Of a DNA stretch of 54,961 nucleotides, positions 26,421 through 34,552 are shown in pieces. The stretch is from contig JBBQAM010000026.1 of the NCBI GenBank assembly GCA_038316335.1, forward strand, positions 1 to 54,961, written 5' to 3'. This DNA is from JALHST01 sp038316335 (GTDB taxonomy: Bacteria; Bacteroidota; Bacteroidia; Flavobacteriales; Flavobacteriaceae). Position numbers and translations under genes: made by a program. Under the pieces are notes generated by a model, which saw nothing but the letters and a program-made list of their open reading frames with translations, searched no databases and was not told the origin of the DNA. Every line of letters starts with the position of its first letter. The first letter of the stretch is position 1.

Positions 26421-28032
26421 AAAACAAGTGCTCATTCCCATATTCGCGGTTTCCTTACTGGTTTTGGGCAGCAGTTTTAAGGGCGATTTCTTCGAAATCG
26501 CCAAGCAGATTGAAATCTTTACCACCTTGTTCAAAGAATTGAATATGAACTATGTAGATGAGACCAATCCGGCAGAGCTTATGGATGCGGCTATCAAAAA
26601 CATGTTAGATGAACTGGACCCCTATACCAAATTTTTGAACGAACAGGACGTAGAGGAATACAAAATAAACAATGCCGGGGAATATTCAGGTATTGGGGCC
26701 TTGGTACGTTCCTATAAAGACAAACTATTGGTGATCGAACCTTATAAAGGGTATCCGGCCGACAAGGCGGGTTTAAAGGCCGGAGACGAGATTATCAAAA
26801 TCGGGGATATAAATGTGTCTGATTTTGATGAAAATTCAAGTGAACTTTTAAAAGGCGCAAACAATACGACCGTAACCGTTACCTTCAAAAGAAACGACGA
26901 AACCAAAACAGCCACCATAACGCGTGAAGGCGTTGAGGTCGATGCAGTTCCGTTTTATAAAATGGTCGATGCCAAAACCGGGTATATCGTACTGGCAAAA
27001 TTTAACGCAAAGGCTTCAGATCAGACAAAAAAGGCCTTGGAAGAACTAAAGTCCCAAGGGGCCGAAAGGATTATTTTAGACCTTCGTGGCAACCCGGGCG
27101 GTTTATTATCGGAGGCTATCAATGTTACAAATTTGTTCGTTGAAAAAGGAGAGTTGATCGTTACGACCCGATCGAAAGTAAAAAAATTCAATCAGGAATA
27201 CAAAACCAGTAATCAACCGATAGATACCGATATTCCTCTGGTAGTACTTGTAAACGGAAGCAGTGCTTCCGCCAGCGAAATTGTTTCAGGAGGGCTTCAA
27301 GATCTGGATCGAGCGGTCATAATGGGTGCGCGTAGTTTTGGTAAAGGTTTGGTACAACGCCCCTTGAAATTAACCTACGGTACCCAATTGAAAGTGACCA
27401 TTAGCCGTTACTATACCCCTTCGGGTCGGTGCATACAGTCGCTTGATTATTGGAACCGGGATGCCGAGGGAAATGCCGTTCGCAAAACGGCCTATAAGGA
27501 TTTCACCACACGTAACGGTCGTAAGGTACAAGATGGTGGTGGGGTATTACCGGATATTGAAATAGCTGCGCTACAATCGAATGATTTGACCGATGCCCTG
27601 CTTGGAAACAACGTAATCTTCGATTTTGCGACCGATTATTTTTATTCCCATAAGGTCCCTGATCTAGGTGCATTTGATTTTACCGATGGAGATTTCCAAG
27701 ACTTTAAAAAACATGTTGCTAATAGTGATTTTTCATTCGAGACCAAGGCTGAAAAAGTTCTGAAAAATGCCCTGTCCGATAGGGATGAAACCCTTTTTAA
27801 CGATACGTTGGAAAAAGACTTCAGGACATTGTTGGCCGATTTGGAAAAAAGCAAGCTGGCCGCAGTGGGCACCTATCAAAAAGAGATTAGAAAAAATCTT
27901 GAGGACGAGATCATTAAACGCTATTTCTACCGTGAAGGCCTTTATGAATACTACCTGAAACACGATGAGGCCATACTTGCCGCGACAGAGCTTTTAGGGA
28001 ATACCTCGAAGTATAAAAATCTACTAAAATAA
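26404..28032 (+). CDS. S41 family C-terminal processing peptidase (CtpA-like)
   Basis: A 542-residue envelope serine protease. It has an N-terminal hydrophobic export segment (VLIPIFAVSLLVLGSSF), an N-terminal helical region, a PDZ domain near 85-175 (GIGALVRS, PADKAGLKAGDEIIKIG) and the S41 catalytic core. That core contains RIILDLRGNPGG, the nucleophile region NGSSASASEIVSGGLQD and the general-base Lys in SFGKGLVQ. A further 190-residue C-terminal helical domain is typical of Bacteroidota members. The family trims envelope proteins at their C termini. It is placed 17 bases inside the end of rnpA, so it is co-transcribed with it. Confidence 0.93.
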   Translation: MKKMLKKQVLIPIFAVSLLVLGSSFKGDFFEIAKQIEIFTTLFKELNMNYVDETNPAELMDAAIKNMLDELDPYTKFLNEQDVEEYKINNAGEYSGIGALVRSYKDKLLVIEPYKGYPADKAGLKAGDEIIKIGDINVSDFDENSSELLKGANNTTVTVTFKRNDETKTATITREGVEVDAVPFYKMVDAKTGYIVLAKFNAKASDQTKKALEELKSQGAERIILDLRGNPGGLLSEAINVTNLFVEKGELIVTTRSKVKKFNQEYKTSNQPIDTDIPLVVLVNGSSASASEIVSGGLQDLDRAVIMGARSFGKGLVQRPLKLTYGTQLKVTISRYYTPSGRCIQSLDYWNRDAEGNAVRKTAYKDFTTRNGRKVQDGGGVLPDIEIAALQSNDLTDALLGNNVIFDFATDYFYSHKVPDLGAFDFTDGDFQDFKKHVANSDFSFETKAEKVLKNALSDRDETLFNDTLEKDFRTLLADLEKSKLAAVGTYQKEIRKNLEDEIIKRYFYREGLYEYYLKHDEAILAATELLGNTSKYKNLLK

Positions 28033-28262
28033 ATACAGTTGCCCTTCCGAACATCAATTCATAAATTGCGTTTCTAAGAACAGAATGCTGACTGGGAAAT
28101 TGTACTGCTGTCGCATTTTTTGTAACCCGTTAGGGCTTCGACAGTACAAAAATCATTAAATCTGACATAGGGAAGCCACGGCTTTTGGAAGTCACTTAGA
28201 CCTTCTGTACAATCTAGTCAAAAGTAGCCTTCAAATTGCTTAACTTCCAATGCTCTTAATTT
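28033..28262. other. Intergenic gap with an inverted repeat
   Basis: No gene is seen. A broken inverted repeat pairs TTGTACTG...TCG (28100-28113, with a three-base bulge) with CGACAGTACAA (28139-28149) around a 25-base loop. It is not followed by a clear T-run, so a terminator for the S41 gene is uncertain; it could equally be an operator ahead of the sugar cluster. Confidence 0.4.
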
Positions 28263-29162
28263 TTGGACACAGTGAAAAATATACCGATTCACAAGGCCCG
28301 ATTAGAATACGATGCCAAGTCCATACTAGGCGAAGGGCCGGTTTGGGATTGGCGCGGCCAAATGCTGTATTGGGTAGATATTGAAGGAAAAAAATTACAT
28401 CGCCACGATCCTATTGTCCTAAAAAACGAAAGCTGGCAATTTGACGCCATGATTGGGGCGGTCGCCCCTAAAAATGATGGGCAACTTTTGTTGGCGTTAG
28501 AATCAGGTCTCGCGTCATTTGATCCCAGAACTTCTTCCTTGACCCAACATAATATTCTTGAAAATTCATCCCCTCTCATGCGTCATAATGATGGAAAGGT
28601 GGGTCCAGATGGCCACTTTTGGATCGGAACCATGCATAAGGAATTCGAGCCTGGTACCGGGAACCTTTATAGGGTACACCATGACCTTGACCGTATCCCC
28701 GCTGTTCAGATTCCCAATACGACCATCTCTAACGGCATGGCCTGGTCGGCAGATCGGCAGACTTTTTATTATATTGATAGCCCGACCTATCGGGTTTCCG
28801 CATATGACTTCGACATGGAAAAAGGTACAATTACCAATCGGAGAACGGTTATTGAAGTGCCTAAAGCTTTTGGCAGCCCTGACGGTATGTGCATCGATAC
28901 AGCGGGTATGCTGTGGATTGCCCATTGGGGCGGAAGTTGCGTTCGACGCTGGGATCCTTTTACGGGTGAGGTAATAGAACAAATATCGGTAGCCGCTCCC
29001 CATGTGACTTCATGCTGTTTTGGCGGGAATGATTTAAATACTTTGTATATTACCACAGCACGAAGTGGGCTGAGCGAAGAACAGCTCCTTTCCTTCCCAT
29101 TGAGCGGGGGTCTTTTCGTGCATAGCTCAAATGCTAAAGGAACACCCATAACCTATTTTTAA
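28263..29162 (+). CDS. SMP-30/gluconolactonase/LRE family sugar lactonase
   Basis: A cytosolic 299-residue six-bladed propeller. Metal ligands are recognisable in SILGEGPVWD (Glu), TTISNGMAWSAD (Asn) and GSPDGMCIDTAG (Asp), with WVDIEGKKLHRHDP as the typical first-blade strand. The family hydrolyses sugar lactones to aldonic acids. The start is TTG at 28263 or GTG at 28272; neither is supported by a clear ribosome-binding site. Its stop overlaps the ATG of the SDR gene by one base (TAATG), so dehydrogenase and lactonase are made together, as expected for oxidation of a sugar to lactone and then acid. Unlike the SMP-30 protein at 18411 it lacks a signal peptide. Confidence 0.88.
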   Translation: MDTVKNIPIHKARLEYDAKSILGEGPVWDWRGQMLYWVDIEGKKLHRHDPIVLKNESWQFDAMIGAVAPKNDGQLLLALESGLASFDPRTSSLTQHNILENSSPLMRHNDGKVGPDGHFWIGTMHKEFEPGTGNLYRVHHDLDRIPAVQIPNTTISNGMAWSADRQTFYYIDSPTYRVSAYDFDMEKGTITNRRTVIEVPKAFGSPDGMCIDTAGMLWIAHWGGSCVRRWDPFTGEVIEQISVAAPHVTSCCFGGNDLNTLYITTARSGLSEEQLLSFPLSGGLFVHSSNAKGTPITYF

Positions 29163-29941
29163 TGGCGTATTCAGGAATTCACAACAAAGTTGCCATCGTT
29201 ACAGGTGCCGGGGAAGGTATTGGGTATGCTATTGTCGAAGTATTGCTACAGTCTGGTGCTAAGGTCGTTTTGAACGACCTGGATGAAAAAAGGGCACATA
29301 CCGTATCCAAACGATTGACTGAAAAATATGGTGGCAGTTGTTTGCCTTTTGCCGGCGATGCCGGAAGTGTCCCTGTTATAAACGCCCTTGTCGATTTTAC
29401 TTTGGAAAAATTCGGGAAGGTCGATTTTGCGATTCCCAATGCCGGCATTACGCTTTTCGGGGATTTTTTTGAATTTTCGTCCGAGGATTTTCAAAAAGTT
29501 ATCAATTTGAATCTTCAGGGGGCATTTTTCCTCGCCCAAAGAGCAGCTGTCGAAATGCGACGGCAGGGCAGCGGGGGACGTATCATTTTAATGTCTTCGA
29601 TTACTGGGATTCGCGCCTATGCCGACTTAACCGTTTATTCGATGACCAAGGCGGCATTGCGTATGTTGACGAAAAGTTTGGCAATGGCTTTGGGCCCCTA
29701 TCATATTACCTCGAACGCGATTGCCCCTGGAGCTATATTGACAGAGCGTACGAAGCTGGAACAGGGAGATTATGAAGGTATTTGGAGCCGCCTGAATCCG
29801 AATGGGGCCGTCGGAAAACCTTTAGACATTGCGAGAACCTGTCTTTTTTTAGTATCTGATGATGCGGCCCATATCAATGGGCAGACCATCATAGTCGATG
29901 GTGGATGGACCGTCGCCGGTAAATATCCTGAGGACCTATAG
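29162..29941 (+). CDS. Short-chain dehydrogenase/reductase (probable sugar dehydrogenase)
   Basis: A classical 259-residue SDR. It has the NAD(P)-binding motif TGAGEGIG near 15, the NAG motif (PNAG) near 93, catalytic Ser in MSSITG, YSMTK with Tyr and Lys near 159-163, and the C-terminal GQTIIVDGGWTV typical of glucose-1-dehydrogenase-like enzymes. The residue after the second strand is Asp (LNDLDE), which favours NAD+ over NADP+. Coupled by a one-base overlap to the lactonase, it probably oxidises the C1 of an aldose; with GH95 downstream, L-fucose or L-galactose is plausible. This substrate is inference. Confidence 0.88.
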   Translation: MAYSGIHNKVAIVTGAGEGIGYAIVEVLLQSGAKVVLNDLDEKRAHTVSKRLTEKYGGSCLPFAGDAGSVPVINALVDFTLEKFGKVDFAIPNAGITLFGDFFEFSSEDFQKVINLNLQGAFFLAQRAAVEMRRQGSGGRIILMSSITGIRAYADLTVYSMTKAALRMLTKSLAMALGPYHITSNAIAPGAILTERTKLEQGDYEGIWSRLNPNGAVGKPLDIARTCLFLVSDDAAHINGQTIIVDGGWTVAGKYPEDL

Positions 29942-29946
29942 CCCCA

Positions 29947-30333
29947 ATGAAATTAAATAAAATACATCATATTGCGATACTATGTTCTGATTATCAGAAA
30001 TCAAAGTCTTTCTATGTCAATATCTTAGGATTGACGGTGCTAAAGGAGACCTATCGTAAGGAGCGGGAATCCTTTAAACTAGATTTAGGGCTCAACGGTT
30101 CCTATGTCATTGAATTGTTTTCCTTCCCGAATCCACCAAAAAGAGCGTCAAGGCCTGAGGCAGTTGGCCTTCGGCACTTAGCCTTCGAAGTTGACGACCT
30201 ATTAAATACCGTCAACGAGTTAGAAGGTAAGGATATTGCTGTCGAGGCTATACGAACCGACGAAAATACCCAAAAGAAGTATACTTTTTTTAATGACCCC
30301 GATGGTCTGCCCATTGAAATCTATGAACGATAG
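29947..30333 (+). CDS. VOC family protein (glyoxalase-like)
   Basis: A 128-residue vicinal-oxygen-chelate metalloprotein. Two beta-alpha-beta-beta-beta modules are seen, with KIHHIAILCSDYQKSKSFYVN at the first metal His, VIELFSFP for the first Glu, RHLAFEVDDL for the second His and PIEIYE for the last Glu: the classical H-E-H-E set. It resembles the GloA2 subgroup of uncharacterised glyoxalase-like proteins. It begins five bases after the SDR stop, so it is part of the same operon. The role in the cluster is unknown; epimerase or isomerase activity on a sugar-derived acid is possible. Confidence 0.88.
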   Translation: MKLNKIHHIAILCSDYQKSKSFYVNILGLTVLKETYRKERESFKLDLGLNGSYVIELFSFPNPPKRASRPEAVGLRHLAFEVDDLLNTVNELEGKDIAVEAIRTDENTQKKYTFFNDPDGLPIEIYER

Positions 30334-30564
30334 CCCAAGGACCTGTAAGGTTTGTATGGCGGGGCGATTAACGAGTGCCTAAGGCAATCTATGTAGTGGG
30401 CTAATTTTCGGTGTAATTTTCGATTATTAAATGAACTTGAAGACCGATGGCCTTTAACTCTGAACAGACAGATCCTAATCAGCTTGGATGCTTTTGGGGT
30501 TTTAAGAAAATATCGACTGTCAATGTGCGTCTTGATTTGTGTTTTTATCCATATCTTAGTTTTG

Positions 30565-32991
30565 ATGATCAACCAACCTCAAACACAAACGAGCTATAGT
30601 ACAAAATGGATTTTTAGATCCTTGTTCCTATTCATCGGGTTCACAGTCTCTGGGCAATCAAAAGCCGTGCTTTGGTATGACCGGCCTGCCGAACATTTTG
30701 AGGAAAGTCTCGTATTGGGTAATGGTAAAATGGGGGCCTCGATTTTCGGTGGGGTTCGTACTGATTCCATTTATCTAAACGATGCGACCTTGTGGTCAGG
30801 AGAACCTGTAAACCCGAATATGAACCCCGAGGCCTATAAGACAATTCCTTCCATTCGAAAAGCCCTATTAGATGAAAACTATCGTTTAGCCGATTCGCTT
30901 CAAAGAAAAGTTCAGGGATCTTTTTCACAGGCGTATATGCCCTTAGGAACACTTTATTTAAATTTTGAACATGCAGGAACGCCCATCAATTACCATCGGG
31001 AATTGAATATTGAAAATGCCATATCCCAAGTTTCTTATGAGGTCGATGGCGTGAAATTTAAACGGGAATATTTTATATCGCACCCTGATCAGGTAATGAT
31101 TATTAAAATTACGAGTAGTAGAAAAGGTGCCTTGAATTTCGATATGAACTTTAATAGTAAATTAAAATTTACAATATCAACAGATAATAACACCTTGGAT
31201 GCGTCTGGTTATGCTCCCTTTCATGTGGAGCCAAATTACCGAGGTGATATAAAGGATGCTGTGCTGTTCGATAAAAACCGCGGTACACGTTTCAGGTCCC
31301 AATATCATTTAGACCACACCGACGGCGCTGCCGTATACACGGCAAATTCAATTGGATTGAAAGGGGGTACCGAAGCAATCCTATATATTTCAATTGCCAC
31401 AAGTTTCCAAGCATTCGATATAGATCCTACACTTGACCGATTCGAATACCAAAAAACCGCATTGCAGAATCGAACGAACGCAACCTCGAAAGCTTTCGCG
31501 GCCCTTAAATCGGCCCATATACAAGATTATCAATACTTTTTCAAACGGGTCGATCTTGATTTTGGATCCAGCGAAGCGCCAGATCTTCCGACCGATGAAC
31601 GATTAAAAAGATATGCGAAAGGAGAAGAGGATAAAAATCTAGAAATATTATATTTCCAATTTGGGCGGTACCTGTTGATTTCGAGTTCACGAACACCTAA
31701 AGTTCCGGCCAATTTGCAAGGCATCTGGAACCCGTATCTTCGGCCTCCTTGGAGTAGCAATTATACGATTAATATCAACCTGGAGGAAAATTATTGGCCT
31801 GCCGAAAATGCAAACCTCTCTGAAATGCACCTACCGCTTCTAGGATTTATTGACGCGCTTGCAAAGACCGGGGAAATCACGGCGAAAACGTTTTATGGGG
31901 CAAGTGGCTGGGCGGCATGCCACAATTCGGATATCTGGGCTATGAGCAATCCGGTAGGGGATTTTGGACAAGGAGACCCCAAATGGGCCAATTGGAACAT
32001 GGGAGGCACTTGGTTAAGTTCTCATCTTTGGGAGCACTTTGCCTTTAATCTAGATACCACTTTTCTTCAAGAAAAAGGGTATCCCCTTTTAAAGGGTGCG
32101 GCCCAATTTTGTCTAAATATTTTGGTGGAAGATAAAAATGGCCAATTGATAACCTCGCCTTCCACCTCGCCAGAGGCGGCCTTTCTAACCTCTGATGGTT
32201 ATGAAGCGCAGACATCGTTTGGGGGGACGGCGGACTTGGCCATGATCCGCGAATGTTTTTCCCAGACCATTGAAGCCTCAAAAGTTCTTGGGGTCGATTC
32301 CGATTTTCGAATGCAATTGGAAACTGCATTAAATAAATTGCATCCCTATCAAATCGGAAAAAAGGGCAACTTACAGGAATGGTACAATGATTGGGAGGAT
32401 GCCGAACCAAAACACCGCCATCAATCGCACCTTTATGGGCTATATCCCGGACATCAGATTACCCCCGACAAGACCCCGGATTTGGCCGAAGCTTGTCGGG
32501 TAGCCCTAGAGATCAAGGGAGATGATACTACGGGTTGGTCAAAGGGTTGGCGTATCAATCTTTGGGCGCGTCTTTGGGATGGCAACAGGGCTTATAAGAT
32601 GTATCGCGAATTGTTGCGATATGTAGTGCCCGATGGAGTAAAAACGACCTATGCCCGCGGGGGTGGCACCTATCCTAATTTGTTCGATGCACACCCGCCT
32701 TTTCAAATTGACGGCAACTTTGGGGGTACGGCCGCCGTTGTTGAAATGTTGCTACAATCCTCACAAAATGAAATACGCTTACTTCCTGCCCTTCCTGATG
32801 CATGGTCCGAGGGGTCGGTAAAAGGCCTGCGCGCCCGAGGCGCTTTTGAAATCGCTATAGATTGGAAAAACAAACGGCCTGTTAAGGTCATTGTGCGGTC
32901 TATTCAAGGAGGCGTTACTACCTTGATACATGGAGACAAAAAAGAGACCTTGACTTTTTTACCCAACGAAACCAAAGAAGTGCTATGGTAA
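30565..32991 (+). CDS. GH95 family glycoside hydrolase (alpha-L-fucosidase / alpha-L-galactosidase)
   Basis: A large exported glycosidase, about 808 residues. The frame is open from a TTG at 30484, but ATG at 30565 gives a normal signal peptide (KWIFRSLFLFIGFTVSGQ). Family features appear in order: an N-terminal beta-domain starting WYDRPAEHFEESLVLGNGKMGA, then the helical barrel with NLQGIWNPYLRPPW, NININ-like YTININLEENYWPAENANL, the general-acid segment PSTSPEAAF, HRHQSHLYGLYPGHQI and HPPFQIDGNFGG. GH95 enzymes release terminal alpha-1,2-L-fucose or L-galactose from glycans by inversion. The usual Asn after SPE is Ala here. No SusC/SusD or sulfatase genes accompany it, so this is not a complete polysaccharide utilisation locus. 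Confidence 0.92.
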   Translation: MINQPQTQTSYSTKWIFRSLFLFIGFTVSGQSKAVLWYDRPAEHFEESLVLGNGKMGASIFGGVRTDSIYLNDATLWSGEPVNPNMNPEAYKTIPSIRKALLDENYRLADSLQRKVQGSFSQAYMPLGTLYLNFEHAGTPINYHRELNIENAISQVSYEVDGVKFKREYFISHPDQVMIIKITSSRKGALNFDMNFNSKLKFTISTDNNTLDASGYAPFHVEPNYRGDIKDAVLFDKNRGTRFRSQYHLDHTDGAAVYTANSIGLKGGTEAILYISIATSFQAFDIDPTLDRFEYQKTALQNRTNATSKAFAALKSAHIQDYQYFFKRVDLDFGSSEAPDLPTDERLKRYAKGEEDKNLEILYFQFGRYLLISSSRTPKVPANLQGIWNPYLRPPWSSNYTININLEENYWPAENANLSEMHLPLLGFIDALAKTGEITAKTFYGASGWAACHNSDIWAMSNPVGDFGQGDPKWANWNMGGTWLSSHLWEHFAFNLDTTFLQEKGYPLLKGAAQFCLNILVEDKNGQLITSPSTSPEAAFLTSDGYEAQTSFGGTADLAMIRECFSQTIEASKVLGVDSDFRMQLETALNKLHPYQIGKKGNLQEWYNDWEDAEPKHRHQSHLYGLYPGHQITPDKTPDLAEACRVALEIKGDDTTGWSKGWRINLWARLWDGNRAYKMYRELLRYVVPDGVKTTYARGGGTYPNLFDAHPPFQIDGNFGGTAAVVEMLLQSSQNEIRLLPALPDAWSEGSVKGLRARGAFEIAIDWKNKRPVKVIVRSIQGGVTTLIHGDKKETLTFLPNETKEVLW

Positions 32992-33043
32992 AACCGCGTA
33001 TTTTTTTATTTTAATTTATCCCTTTTTCAAATTCAATCATCCT

Positions 33044-34549
33044 ATGAAAAATTTAATTCTTGTCTTTATTTTAATCAGTATTTCGGTGATGTCACAAGAA
33101 TCGAAGAAGGAGGAGGAAGAGCGTCCGATTCCCAAGCCGAACTCATTCGTCACCGCACACCAAGGTCTGTTCGGAGGGAAGGCTATTAAGTATAAGGCAA
33201 CGGCCAAGGAGACTTATTTAATGAACAAAGCAGGTGATTCAGTGGCTTCAATTTGGTCAGTAGCCTACACTCAAGAACCTATGGGCAGTTCTTCAAAAAG
33301 ACCGATTGCCTTTGTATTCAACGGCGGCCCTGGATCCGCTTCTATCTGGCTTCATTTTGGATTATTAGGACCTCAAATCGTAAAAGTTGATTCAGAGGCA
33401 AAAAAAGATGATGGTGCCGCACCTTATGAACTCATTGCGAATCAACAAGGCCTATTAGACCTAATCGACCTAGTGTTTATCGATCCTGTAGGCACGGGAT
33501 ACAGTCGGGTAATCGGTAAAGGGAAGGAAGCAGATTATTGGGGCCTCAAGGAAGATGCCAGATCCGTGGCCCAATTTATGCGACAATGGATAACCGAAAA
33601 TTCCCGATGGAATTCTCCTAAATATATTATCGGGGAAAGTTTTGGTACTACCAGAGCGGTAGCTGTTGGCGCTGAATTGGAGGATGAAGGCCAAACCATG
33701 TCATTGAACGGAATGGTTCTTATTTCCCAGGCCTTGGACTATGCCGGCTCAACATCGGTTCACGATAATATTACGTCGTTTATAACCTATTTACCAAGCA
33801 TGGCGGCGACCGCCTGGTACCATAAAAAAGCAGGAAATGGCAAACCCTTGGAGAAGTTTTTGCAGGAATGTCGCGAATTCACTTATAACATTTATGCCCC
33901 GGCACTTTACAAAGGCAACCTTTTAAGTGATGGGGAGAAAAGTACCTTAGCTGAAAAACTCTCTTATTTTATAGGGTTGGACATGGCATATATCCTAAAA
34001 TCAGACTTGAGGGTTTTGGTGCCGCGATTTCAAAAGAAATTATTAGAAGATGAAGGTTTAGCAATAGGGCGCCTTGATGGACGTTTTATGGGGGATGAAG
34101 CCGATAAGGTTGCTGAGGAACCTCATCTCGGCGATCCCGCCAGCTATCATGTGGATGCGGCCTACACGGCCTCTATGAACCATTACTACGACACTGAACT
34201 GAACGTAAAAATGGATAGGCCTTATTTGGTCTCCAATAATGAAATAGGCGAAAAATGGCGATGGCGAACTGCCCCGGAGAATACCTATTGGGAACCGTCC
34301 GCACCCAATGTAGCTCGCTCTTTGGGAGAAACCATGCGTCGCAACACTACTATGAAAGTACTGGTTGCTAGCGGGTATTTTGACCTTATTTGTCCCTTTT
34401 TTGATACGGAATATACCTTCAACAGAAATGGTATCGTAAAAGACCGTGTCAAAATGACCTATTATAATGCAGGCCATATGATGTACCTTCATGAACCTGA
34501 TCTCGTCAACTTGACTTCAGATATTCGTAAATTCATTCTTGAAAACTAG
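33044..34549 (+). CDS. S10 family serine carboxypeptidase
   Basis: A 501-residue exported alpha/beta-hydrolase. The signal peptide ends near VMSQ and is followed by a Lys/Glu-rich linker. The oxyanion motif FNGGPGSAS, nucleophile motif IIGESFGTTRA (Ser near 199), catalytic Asp in SGYFDLICPF and His in YNAGHMMYL are all present. S10 enzymes remove C-terminal residues at acidic pH; many bacterial members are of this shorter-loop type. The start ATG is preceded by an AT-rich 52-base gap after the GH95 gene, and only three bases separate its stop from the next gene. Confidence 0.93.
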   Translation: MKNLILVFILISISVMSQESKKEEEERPIPKPNSFVTAHQGLFGGKAIKYKATAKETYLMNKAGDSVASIWSVAYTQEPMGSSSKRPIAFVFNGGPGSASIWLHFGLLGPQIVKVDSEAKKDDGAAPYELIANQQGLLDLIDLVFIDPVGTGYSRVIGKGKEADYWGLKEDARSVAQFMRQWITENSRWNSPKYIIGESFGTTRAVAVGAELEDEGQTMSLNGMVLISQALDYAGSTSVHDNITSFITYLPSMAATAWYHKKAGNGKPLEKFLQECREFTYNIYAPALYKGNLLSDGEKSTLAEKLSYFIGLDMAYILKSDLRVLVPRFQKKLLEDEGLAIGRLDGRFMGDEADKVAEEPHLGDPASYHVDAAYTASMNHYYDTELNVKMDRPYLVSNNEIGEKWRWRTAPENTYWEPSAPNVARSLGETMRRNTTMKVLVASGYFDLICPFFDTEYTFNRNGIVKDRVKMTYYNAGHMMYLHEPDLVNLTSDIRKFILEN

Positions 34550-34552
34550 GCC

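Noticed and set aside
30557..30564. TAGTTTTG, a perfect -7 match directly before the GH95 ATG
   Set aside because: A transcript from it would start after the ATG at 30565, and no later in-frame start preserves the signal peptide, so it is probably a chance match.
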